Assembly: GCA_041398785.1 (NCBI GenBank)
Contig: JAWKUA010000031.1
Location: 1-62,084 of the forward strand
Direction of reading: 5' to 3'
DNA: 62,084 nt
Origin: Planctomycetaceae bacterium
GTDB lineage: Bacteria > Planctomycetota > Planctomycetia > Planctomycetales > Planctomycetaceae
The position numbers and the translations under genes are program-made. Below are positions 54,755 through 62,084 of the stretch, piece by piece. Every line of letters starts with the position of its first letter. Position 1 is the stretch's first letter. Below the pieces are notes generated by a model. It was not told where the DNA came from. It saw nothing but the letters and a program-made list of their open reading frames with translations, and ran no database searches.

Positions 54755-56986
54755 TTACTCCGGAACCGACCGGTAAACTCGCCAGCCGAATCTGGATAGC
54801 GTCGTCTTCAGTTCGGAATCAAGCTGCGGGCCTGCCGGGATCGATAGGCGGGTCCTGGCTGTGACTGTGTCAGGCTGCGACTCGTCCTGATATGCCCATC
54901 CTGGAGGAGCGCCGCGGGCTTCACGCGGTGCGTTTGCTTCAAGAACGTGATCGAGTTCAGCCCGGTCCTTCGGCATGATGCCGTAGGATTCCGGGTAGAT
55001 GATCTTATAGTGAACGTTGACGCTGTCGGTGTACTCCGCGACGCTGTACAGAAGGTTTCTGATCCCATGCTCTGACCACTCATCGGGCGTTGGCTGGCCG
55101 ACCGCGACAATACCCCAGTTCGCAGCGTCGCGAATAGACTGTCCGGTGTCACCACTGTACGCTCCTGTGCGCTGGATCGCCAGGTATTCGAATTCGTAAT
55201 TCGCAGGCAGGCGAACGCCTGTCAGTTCCGAGAAAAGAATTGCCCAGTCAATCGGGCAACCGGACATCGGTTGATTGGCGGGTGGCGGTGCTGTGATTTC
55301 AAACTGCCTGTCGAATGTCTCCAGCCACGTGAGCTTTCCGTCGAACCAGGGGATCGGCTTATTCAGAACCGAACGAAACTGCCCGACGCTGACTTCGTCC
55401 CTGGCGACAAGGAAACTGGCAACTTCCCGAGTACGCTGCTGAACCAGATCGCCACCCTGCGGGTCGCCCATCCGGAGCGTCCCACCGTCAATCCTGACCA
55501 GATCGTGGCCGAATGCGGTCCAGAGTTCACTGTCGGTGAACAATTTGAATGCAGGCAGCATAATGTTGTCGACGTCATCCCGGCTGTAAAACGTGTGCGG
55601 AAAACGCTGTTCCAGCGGTGTCCCGGAATTCTTTTCCGGCACCGTGCGCCACACTTCGTGGTAGCGCCCGTTGGCGTCGCGGGCAAATACCTTGTACACA
55701 CCAGGCTGAAGGTGAACCGGTTCGCCGCTGGTTGTGGTCGCTGTAAATCCCGATCCATGGGGAACACGCAGCGTGTCGTCGTAGCGCACGAATCGGATCT
55801 CGGTTGCCGGTGGAGTCGTTTCAATGATCACCGGCACGTGGTCCGAGGGCGCCACGGGCGGCGGGGGAGGCGGGGGAGGCGTTAGGAAAATTGCCACGGC
55901 TGCGAAGAGTAACGTCAGCGTCGTTACCAGTGAGCTGGCGGCGATGGCTCGATTGCGGCTGGCCCACTTGATTGTCCGTTCGGCAAGGCTGACGGGTTTG
56001 TCGGGGATTGGTTTGCCGTCGAGGAACAGTTGCAGGCTGTCGGCCATCTGGCCGGCTGATTCGAAACGGCGTTCTCGTTCCTTCCGGATCGCCTTCAACA
56101 CAATCGTCTCCAGATCGCGGGGGACCTTTGAATTGTGTTTTCGCGGTGACGATGGATCGTCGTGCTGCAGGCTGTACAGCAGCGTGTGCAGACTGGAAGC
56201 ATTGAACGGCCGCCGACCCGTCAGCATCTGGTACAGGATGACGCCCATCGAATACACGTCCGTGCGGCAATCGATGTTGGCGTCGGCTCGGGCCTGTTCG
56301 GCCGACATGTAGTACAGCGTGCCGACGATGTTGCCGCTGTGAGTGACGCTGATGTCGTGTGACTGAACAACCTTGGCAAGGCCGAAGTCGGTGATGTGAG
56401 GCTGACGCTGTCCGTCGAGCAGAATGTTCGCGGGTTTCAGGTCGCGATGCACCATGCCCCGGTCATGAAACACCTGGCAGGCCCGCAGCAATGGAATCAT
56501 CAGCCGCACAGCGTCGGTGGCCGACAATTCATGAGTCTTCAGGTATTGGGACAGTGAGATGCCGTCGATGTACTCCATCGCGATGTAGTAACCGTCTTCG
56601 AATTTCCCGGCTTCGTGAACCCTGACCAGATTCGGATGCTCGCACGCCGCGGCTGCGCGAGCTTCACGCAGGAATTCGACTTCCGACCGCGGGTTGACGC
56701 GATCGGGGCGCGGTACCTTCAGGGCGACGTTGCGCTGAAGCTCTTCGTCGAATGCCAGATAGACGGCTCCGAAGGCTCCTTCACCCAGCAGCCGGATGAT
56801 TCGAAAATGAGCGACCCGACGGCCTTCGGGCAGAACGATTGTCGATTCCGATTCGTTCGACAGACTGACCCGGCTGTGGCACGACGGGCACTCGATGATT
56901 TCTTCTTCGCCCTGAAGTACGAAGTCCTTCTGCTGCAGCACTTCGATCTTGTGATCGCAATTGGGACAGCGAAAATGAAACGTCAT
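54755..56986 (-). CDS. Ser/Thr kinase with zinc-ribbon N-terminus and C-terminal FGE-sulfatase-like domain
   Basis: 743 residues. Residues 1-40 form a zinc ribbon (CPNCDHKI and CPSCHSRV). The kinase domain (about 60-330) is complete: LLGEGAFGAVYLAFD, Lys90 in VALKVPR, HRDLKPANILLD, DFGLAKV, and YYMSAEQA. A membrane segment with a following Pro run (about 345-375) leads to a PEGA-like stretch, then a C-terminal formylglycine-generating-enzyme/C-type-lectin-like domain (RIDGGTLRMGDPQGGD, VSVGQFRSVL, GWRVYRSV). The kinase would face the cytoplasm and the FGE-like domain the outside, giving a sensor layout. Catalytic Cys residues of true FGE are not evident. Stand-alone gene. Confidence 0.9.
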   Translation of the reverse strand: MTFHFRCPNCDHKIEVLQQKDFVLQGEEEIIECPSCHSRVSLSNESESTIVLPEGRRVAHFRIIRLLGEGAFGAVYLAFDEELQRNVALKVPRPDRVNPRSEVEFLREARAAAACEHPNLVRVHEAGKFEDGYYIAMEYIDGISLSQYLKTHELSATDAVRLMIPLLRACQVFHDRGMVHRDLKPANILLDGQRQPHITDFGLAKVVQSHDISVTHSGNIVGTLYYMSAEQARADANIDCRTDVYSMGVILYQMLTGRRPFNASSLHTLLYSLQHDDPSSPRKHNSKVPRDLETIVLKAIRKERERRFESAGQMADSLQLFLDGKPIPDKPVSLAERTIKWASRNRAIAASSLVTTLTLLFAAVAIFLTPPPPPPPPVAPSDHVPVIIETTPPATEIRFVRYDDTLRVPHGSGFTATTTSGEPVHLQPGVYKVFARDANGRYHEVWRTVPEKNSGTPLEQRFPHTFYSRDDVDNIMLPAFKLFTDSELWTAFGHDLVRIDGGTLRMGDPQGGDLVQQRTREVASFLVARDEVSVGQFRSVLNKPIPWFDGKLTWLETFDRQFEITAPPPANQPMSGCPIDWAILFSELTGVRLPANYEFEYLAIQRTGAYSGDTGQSIRDAANWGIVAVGQPTPDEWSEHGIRNLLYSVAEYTDSVNVHYKIIYPESYGIMPKDRAELDHVLEANAPREARGAPPGWAYQDESQPDTVTARTRLSIPAGPQLDSELKTTLSRFGWRVYRSVPE

Positions 56987-57272
56987 GGCAGGCTCCGCAG
57001 ATGTCCGGCAACGTCACTGAAAAACGAGCATCCCGCCGCGAACTTACAACCGCACCCTGAGTGCAATCCCCGCCGCACGACACGCCGATTACCGCCGGCC
57101 CGTTCGTGAGTCCGGACTACGGCGGCGCGGCGAATACACGGGGACGGCTGGTGTGCTCGCATGCGAACCCAGATTACGCAAACCCAGTGATGAAGTCACC
57201 AGCCCCCTAAGATCGTTCAGAAAGATCTCAGGATTCCGCCGACTCGGGCTCTGCCGGCGCGTCGGCCAAACC

Positions 57273-57946
57273 GGGTACCACATCTTCGCAGAAGTTTGCG
57301 GCGCAGCCGTCGGAAAGCGTTATGAGACGTGCTGACTCCATCCGGCGTTGCGGTCCGAAATGGCCAGCCACAGATTTCGCAGATTCACACAGATGATACC
57401 CTCGGGAGGGCGAGGCTCCCGCCGAGCCACCTGCCGCATCGGGCCTCCTTTGGCACACGCGGCTCGGCAGGAGCCTCGCCCTCCCAAACATACGCGAATC
57501 GCGGGTACCACATCTTCGAAGAAGTTGTGCGCGCAGCTGCCGGAAAGCGTTATTCGACGTGCTGACTCGATCCAGCGTTGCGGTCCGAAATGGCCAGCCA
57601 CAGATTTCGCAGATTCACACAGATGATACCCTCGGGAGGGCGAGGCTCCCGCCGAGCCGCTGCCGCAACGGACGTCCTCTGGCCTACGCGGCTCGGCGGG
57701 AGCCTCGCTCTCCCAAACATGCGCTCGCCACCGGGTACCACATCTTCGAAGAAGCTGTGCAGCGCACGCCGTCGGAAAACGTTGTGAGACGTCCTGACTC
57801 CATCCGGCGTTGCGGTCCGAAATGGCCAGCCACAGATTTCGCAGATTCACACAGATGATACCCTCGGGAGGGCGAGGCTCCCGCCGAGCCGCTGCCGCAA
57901 CGGACGTCCTCTGGCCTACGCGGCTCGGCGGGAGCCTCGCCCTCCC
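57273..57946. repeat. Three tandem copies of a 230-bp repeat
   Basis: Unit starts at GGGTACCACATCTTCG (57273, 57503, 57733), an exact 230-bp period; the third copy is about 214 bp. Each unit contains a CAGATTTCGCAGATTCACAC segment and a pair of 26-bp inverted arms. In copy 3 these are 57866-57891 and 57921-57946, perfectly complementary, with a 29-base spacer; copy 1 has mismatches. No credible gene overlaps: the ORFs here are translations of the repeat. It lies between the kinase-FGE gene and blaR1. Confidence 0.92.
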
Positions 57947-58089
57947 GATGACCGCGCCCGTGTGCCAATGCAGGTTTCGGCGACCCGACGGAACCTAAAG
58001 GTCATTGCCGGGGCTGAAACGACTTTGACCAATCGTTTCGATTGCCTGAAGATGCCAGCATTCGGCCCGGGGCGAGAAGTGATGCGGGG

Positions 58090-59961
58090 TTATTCGCTGC
58101 CGTCGGCTTGTGATTCGGCCTTCAGGCGTTCAAGGACGGCGTCGGTGATGTCCATGCCTTCGTCGGCGATATACAGCACCGGTTCGTTCATTGCCTGAAT
58201 GATGGCCTGCGGGTCATCGGAATCGAGCCTGGCCTGCTGTTCGCGACCGATACGGGCTCGGCGGACGATCTGGATGCCGTTCTCGCGAGCGTACGCGGCG
58301 ATTGCGTCGCGCACCCGGCGGAAGGCAGCGGCATGCGCTCTGGCTTCCGCCAGTGTCAGGCGCTGTCGTGCCGAGTCCCGTTCAATCCGCAGCCGAGCCT
58401 CGCGTTCGGCAACTTCGACCAGCAGCTTTTCGCGTTCCACCGGCGACGCCGCCGCGACCTGGGCTTTCATGGTGTGCATCAACTGGGATTCTGCTCTCAG
58501 CTTCTCGTGGTGCGTTCGCATCTGCTTCTGACGATCGCGGCGCTGGGATTCGAATTCCGGCAGATGGTTGATCACGTACGTCACGTCGATGACGGCTTCC
58601 GTTGAGGTTGGGCGAGTTGGCGATCCGTCGGCCGGCTGCAACAGCTTGAGTGCCGCCGCGTCTGTCAGGTCCGGAACGACTGCCAGCGTCGAGGAGGATT
58701 GACGCATGATCGGGGTTGCCTGATCGGCACTGCCGGAATCCACTGCATCGATCGGTTTCGCAGCAGCCGTCGACGGCGCATCGGCGGACGGCGCTTCGAA
58801 TGGCGCGGTGGCTGAAGTTTGTGGCAAATCGCCCTCGGTTTCCTGAGCCGTCAGCCGCACATTGACGGCACCGGCAACGGCCAGCATTGTCGCAACACTC
58901 AGAATGGTCAGCTTCTTCATCAGGGAATCCTCCTTGAAACCGGGGTTGAGAAGTCGTTCGGTGCGCCGGACGAGACTGTGTCCGGCTGCCGAGGGAATCA
59001 ATCGCGGTACAGCGCCGGAAGCGGTCGCCAGTTCCAGCAGCAGCCGAGCGTAGTGGGTCGCCGGCTGACGGCACGAGCGGCGAACGAACTCGTCGCACGC
59101 CCATTCGGTACACTCCGCCACGCGCCAAACCGCCAGCCACGACAGCGGGTTGAACCAGTGCAGACACGCGATCAGGCTGCACCCGGCAATCGTCCACAGA
59201 TCACCGCGGCGCAGGTGAGCCAGTTCGTGATACAGCACCATTTCACGGTCGGCTGCCGTCAGCCGTTCCCATCGACCGGCAGGAACAAGCATCCGATACC
59301 CGGACGGCACCCAGCACACAGCGGGGCCGTCGTCTTCTGTCAGGGCAATTGTCACTGCGGGACGAAACCCGATCTCGCGGCGCACGAAGTCACATTCCGA
59401 TTGCCACTTCGCTGTCCCGGAATTCACCGCCGCGTCCTCGGACGACGCCTTCAGCACCGGTTGCAGGAATCGAAAATATCCTGTCACCAGCCATGCCGCG
59501 CTCACGACAACGCCGAACAGCCAGATGCCGGCAATGATCGCGACCGGCGACGGCCAGCCAGTGAGTGTATTCGCGGCAGCGACAACCGCTTGAGTTGGCG
59601 GACCGGAAATCTGCGAGACAGACTCGGAATCGCGCATTGAGAAATCAGGCTCGTTCCGGGAGACCCGTACTGCCACAGTCGCAGAGCTGTCCCGTTGAGT
59701 TGAACCGCGCGGCTGTGCTGACATCGTCGGACCGGCAGTTGTTGTCGCCCGGGCAGAGGGATCATCGAACACCTTCCATTCGACGTTGTACGGCAGAAGC
59801 ATCAGCCCCTGCGCGACGACCGTCAGCCAGGTCAGCATGTGGAACCGGGCTGAACGGACGTTGACGGTTCGCAGCAGCAGTTTCGTCAACACAAATGCAA
59901 TCGCCAGCAGCAGCGTCGCGCGGGCAAACAGCCACAGCAGAAGTGCGAGCAATTCAGCCAT
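58090..59961 (-). CDS. BlaR1-type M56 metallopeptidase fused to an OmpH/Skp-like domain
   Basis: 623 residues from the ATG at 59961, which has AAGGAG seven bases upstream. The N-terminal part has BlaR1/MecR1 membrane helices and the zinc motif HELAH at 245-249 (VLYHELAHLRRGDLW), with CWVPSGYRMLVPAGRW before it. In place of a penicillin-binding sensor, the C-terminus after a hydrophobic segment (about 348-368, MKKLTILSVATMLAVAGAVN) is a Skp/OmpH-like helical domain (455-620), ending VLYIADEGMDITDAVLERL. It overlaps blaI by 8 bases. It probably cleaves BlaI in response to an envelope signal rather than to beta-lactam. That is inference. Confidence 0.88.
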   Translation of the reverse strand: MAELLALLLWLFARATLLLAIAFVLTKLLLRTVNVRSARFHMLTWLTVVAQGLMLLPYNVEWKVFDDPSARATTTAGPTMSAQPRGSTQRDSSATVAVRVSRNEPDFSMRDSESVSQISGPPTQAVVAAANTLTGWPSPVAIIAGIWLFGVVVSAAWLVTGYFRFLQPVLKASSEDAAVNSGTAKWQSECDFVRREIGFRPAVTIALTEDDGPAVCWVPSGYRMLVPAGRWERLTAADREMVLYHELAHLRRGDLWTIAGCSLIACLHWFNPLSWLAVWRVAECTEWACDEFVRRSCRQPATHYARLLLELATASGAVPRLIPSAAGHSLVRRTERLLNPGFKEDSLMKKLTILSVATMLAVAGAVNVRLTAQETEGDLPQTSATAPFEAPSADAPSTAAAKPIDAVDSGSADQATPIMRQSSSTLAVVPDLTDAAALKLLQPADGSPTRPTSTEAVIDVTYVINHLPEFESQRRDRQKQMRTHHEKLRAESQLMHTMKAQVAAASPVEREKLLVEVAEREARLRIERDSARQRLTLAEARAHAAAFRRVRDAIAAYARENGIQIVRRARIGREQQARLDSDDPQAIIQAMNEPVLYIADEGMDITDAVLERLKAESQADGSE

Positions 59962-60361
59962 CGGTGTCTCCTTCGGAACGTGCTTCGGCTTCTTCAATCA
60001 GAGCACGGATCTGCTGGATTTCATCCGACGTCAGCGTGCGGTCGCTGACCAGATGAGCGATCAGCGGGACGACTCGCCCGCGGGTCACGCGTCGCACCAG
60101 CACATTCAGGTCGTCGCGCGTGACGTCCTGTTCGGAAACCGCGGCGCTGTACCTTGCCGGCCGAGTGGCCGATTTTCCGGCGACGCCCTTGGCGACCAGC
60201 CGGTCCAGCCGCGTCTGCACCGTGGTGTAACCCTGCTCGCGTTCCAGGCCTGCCTGAGCCTCCGCAATCGTGACCGCGCCCGCTCGCCACAGCACGTCCA
60301 GCAGTTCCAGTTCGCCGGCTCCCAGGCGAATGTCTGCAGCCTTTCTCTTCCGCTTTGCCAA
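59954..60361 (-). CDS. blaI: BlaI/MecI family transcriptional repressor
   Basis: 135 residues. Winged-helix N-terminus LGAGELELLDVLWRAGAVTIAEAQAGLEREQGYTTVQTRLDRLVAKG; C-terminal dimer helices follow. The start is TTG at 60361, fixed by AGGAGG eight bases upstream. No other start is well placed. BlaI represses its own operon until BlaR1 cleaves it. The two tandem dyads just upstream (60378-60421) are probable operators. Confidence 0.92.
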   Translation of the reverse strand: MAKRKRKAADIRLGAGELELLDVLWRAGAVTIAEAQAGLEREQGYTTVQTRLDRLVAKGVAGKSATRPARYSAAVSEQDVTRDDLNVLVRRVTRGRVVPLIAHLVSDRTLTSDEIQQIRALIEEAEARSEGDTDG

Positions 60362-60377
60362 AGTCGTGCCTCCTAAC

Positions 60378-60421
60378 TACGACGAATGTCATAATTCGGG
60401 CACAGTACGACTTTCGTCATA
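60378..60421 (-). promoter_or_regulatory. Two tandem BlaI-type operator dyads
   Basis: TACGAC-GAAT-GTCATA (60378-60393) and TACGAC-TTTC-GTCATA (60406-60421): the same 16-bp imperfect palindrome twice, 28 bp apart, 17-60 bases before the blaI start. Known BlaI boxes have the TACA/TGTA-type dyad; these half sites TACGAC/GTCATA fit a variant. Confidence 0.65.
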
Positions 60422-60968
60422 GTTCGTCAACACGAAATCGCTCACGTTGCTGAACCTCGAACAAGCGACGTCTGCGAAGTGCCGCAAAACGCGGCGGCGT
60501 TCCATTTGACTGACCCGGCGATTTCAGGTGGATCGAACGATAGCTCACAGTACCGCGGTTCCGCGAAACGGATTCAATGCTGAAGCATCAAACTGCGCGT
60601 GGTGATCCATGTATTGCCGGATCGCATGAGCAAGGCAATCGGAATGACGCTGTCATCGGGCGGGGCTCCAGTCGCGTCGCGTGTGCCATAGAATGTCCGC
60701 TGCGGCAGCGGCTCGGCAGCAGTCTCGCCGTCCAGGACATCTGTCGCACCTCGGCACTCATCCGACCGCGCCCGACAGGCCACAGATGCAGTGTGAAAAA
60801 GTGACACCAGTTCCTTCATTTCCCGGATGAAACGGACTTCTCCCATGATTACGAAAAACGCCGGACCGATTGCGGTTGCCCGGTGGTCCCGGTATTTTGG
60901 TCGCCGTGAGGAGTGAGCCGGCAACAGTTTAGTTCGGTGGTTCCACTGCGGGATCGCTGGAAGTTGCC
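60422..60968. other. Intergenic region, no gene seen
   Basis: Between divergent blaI and the gene at 60969. A minus-strand ORF at 60574-61143 overlaps that gene antisense and is rejected. No repeat or RNA recognised. Confidence 0.35.
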
Positions 60969-61664
60969 ATGTTTCGTCGGCGAGCGTTTTCCGGACAGCG
61001 ATTGAGCCGCAGGCTGATAGCTCTGGCGGTTCTCGTGTCGATTTGCGCTTCATTCTTTCCGCTCCCGTTGGGAAATGTGCCTTCGCCAGGAAAGGATTTG
61101 TCGGAGCCGTTTCCCTGCCAGGATCGTCCGTGCGGCTGTGCATCGGCTGACCAGTGCTGGAAGCAATGCTGCTGTTTCACCAATGCTCAGAAAATCGCCT
61201 GGGCTCGAGAAAACGGCGTGACTCCTCCGCAGTACGTCGTCGAAGCGGCGCGAACGGAGGCGGAGGCCGGCGCAACGGTCGCCGGCGCGAATGAGCCGGT
61301 CGCGAAAGGACCAGTTGAGAAAAAGTGTTCGCATTGTTCGAAGGCGGCCGCATCGGCGCGTCGCGACTCCTGCTGCGAATCTCAAAGCCATTCGGCGTGT
61401 TGTTCGCGTTCGGCAGGTGAATCGGGGCATGAGAAAGGCAACGCCGAATCAGCGTCTGGCGACTCGACGCGTTACGTCATCGGCGTTGAGTTGATGAAGT
61501 GTCGCGGGCAGGGGCTCTCCTGGAACTCGCTTCCGTGGGCCTTGATTCCTGCCGCGTATGTACCGGAATTCCCGGCAACTCCGGGAGACTGGGACCGCCC
61601 TCGATCGGTCGTCGCGGCGTCGATCGCCGCCGAACCGCCTGAGCCTCCGCCGCGCCTGGCGTGA
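60969..61664 (+). CDS. Exported cysteine-rich hypothetical protein
   Basis: 231 residues starting MFRRRAFSGQRLSRRL, then a hydrophobic export segment (about 16-33). Cys clusters occur at about 50-70 (CQDRPCGCASADQCWKQCCCF) and 118-147 (KKCSHCSKAA, SCCESQSHSACCS). The end is Pro-rich (PPEPPPRL). The pattern, two Cys clusters and a Pro-rich tail just before a DUF1559 gene, is one I associate with planctomycete hypothetical proteins; metal binding is possible. Not otherwise assigned. It is followed by about 280 bases without a recognised gene, then a DUF1559 gene start. Confidence 0.6.
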   Translation: MFRRRAFSGQRLSRRLIALAVLVSICASFFPLPLGNVPSPGKDLSEPFPCQDRPCGCASADQCWKQCCCFTNAQKIAWARENGVTPPQYVVEAARTEAEAGATVAGANEPVAKGPVEKKCSHCSKAAASARRDSCCESQSHSACCSRSAGESGHEKGNAESASGDSTRYVIGVELMKCRGQGLSWNSLPWALIPAAYVPEFPATPGDWDRPRSVVAASIAAEPPEPPPRLA

Positions 61665-61944
61665 AGGCCGCTTGCCAATCGATTCTCGATTGAATCTGCC
61701 CGTGTCCGCTCCAGCGTCTGCTGTCTGCGCTGAATGCAGTTCGGCTGCGCGCGACCTGTGCTCGCACGCTCACGCGGGGTTCGGCTCGCTCCTCACAAAG
61801 CTGGTTGAAAAACCTGTTGTGAGCGTGCCATCACCGGTCGCGCGATCCGGCGGATTCCATCGGCATCACGAAGAATCTGTGTCCCTGTACGCACGCGGTC
61901 GGGCCGCGCGCCGGTGACTCGCCCGTTCCTTCACCGATCAAACA

Positions 61945-62084
61945 ATGCAACGACGAAAGACATACAGAATGACTGACACGACCCAGGCTCCGCGAATTCG
62001 CCATCGCGGATTTACACTGATCGAACTTCTGGTCGTCATCGCGATCATAGCCATTCTCATCGCACTGCTGCTGCCCGCCGTGCA
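61945..62084 (+). CDS. DUF1559 pseudopilin, 5' part only
   Basis: The frame runs off the window. It encodes a classical prepilin signal RHRGFTLIELLVVIAIIAILIALLLPAV, with cleavage expected after Gly and Glu at +5, the standard N-terminus of DUF1559 pseudopilins. The start is either the ATG at 61945 or the in-frame ATG at 61969; no ribosome binding site decides. Contrast with the three other DUF1559 proteins in the window, two of which lack this signal. Confidence 0.88.
   Translation, partial: MQRRKTYRMTDTTQAPRIRHRGFTLIELLVVIAIIAILIALLLPAV

Noticed and set aside
57329..57998. Several overlapping ORFs of 60-176 residues in the 230-bp repeats
   Set aside because: They are translations of the tandem repeat and its inverted arms in different frames, with the same peptide recurring on each copy.
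60574..61143. 189-residue minus-strand ORF
   Set aside because: Overlaps the export signal of the gene at 60969 antisense and has no motif or ribosome binding site.

Overview
The window looks like a chromosomal segment of a GC-rich planctomycete (Planctomycetota). The evidence is family content: several DUF1559 pseudopilin-like proteins with the H-X9-DG motif, a Tat-exported DUF1501 protein, Ser/Thr kinases with membrane or sulfatase-modifying (FGE) domains, a secretin N-domain protein without a barrel, lipid A genes lpxD and lpxI, and BlaI/BlaR1. Species cannot be named from the sequence alone. No rRNA, tRNA, CRISPR array or prophage was recognised.

Layout. 0.4-5.9 kb: ABC ATPase, then a minus-strand operon of a LolA-like protein, a C39-peptidase/pseudopilin fusion and a DUF1573 protein. 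6-12 kb: threonine/serine dehydratase, secretin N-domain protein, DUF1501 protein. 12-19 kb: a broken four-helix-bundle gene, two DUF1559 paralogues in a partial tandem duplication that also copied the start of mfd, a VapC-type toxin with a nonsense-interrupted antitoxin between them, then full-length mfd. 19-27 kb: secreted and membrane proteins of unknown function and an operon of GNAT/nitrilase, upp and a YkgJ-like protein. 26.7-32 kb: a valS reading frame broken by about ten frameshifts, a GxxExxY cassette bounded by inverted repeats, and cimA preceded by what looks like a complete ribosome-mediated attenuator. 32-42 kb: RND pump, VOC protein, M50 protease, SpoIIAA-like protein, Ser/Thr kinase, double universal stress protein, DUF547 protein. 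42-50 kb: degenerate SGNH protein, lpxI, lpxD, prfA, rpmE, FKBP isomerase. 50-62 kb: orphan OleC-like ligase, amidotransferase-like protein lacking the usual cysteine, cysteine-rich secreted protein, kinase-FGE fusion, 230-bp tandem repeats, BlaR1-OmpH fusion with BlaI and its likely operators, and the start of another DUF1559 gene.

The strongest new observations are: (1) the cimA leader, with promoter, 25-residue Ile/Val-rich peptide, antiterminator arm and terminator in the classical order; (2) the C39-peptidase fused ahead of a prepilin signal; (3) heptanucleotide repeat arrays between genes and inside mfd and valS; (4) an ungapped 86-bp element present twice between genes; (5) the GxxExxY cassette placed between cimA and the start of the decayed valS. 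All domain calls are by eye; no database search was run.
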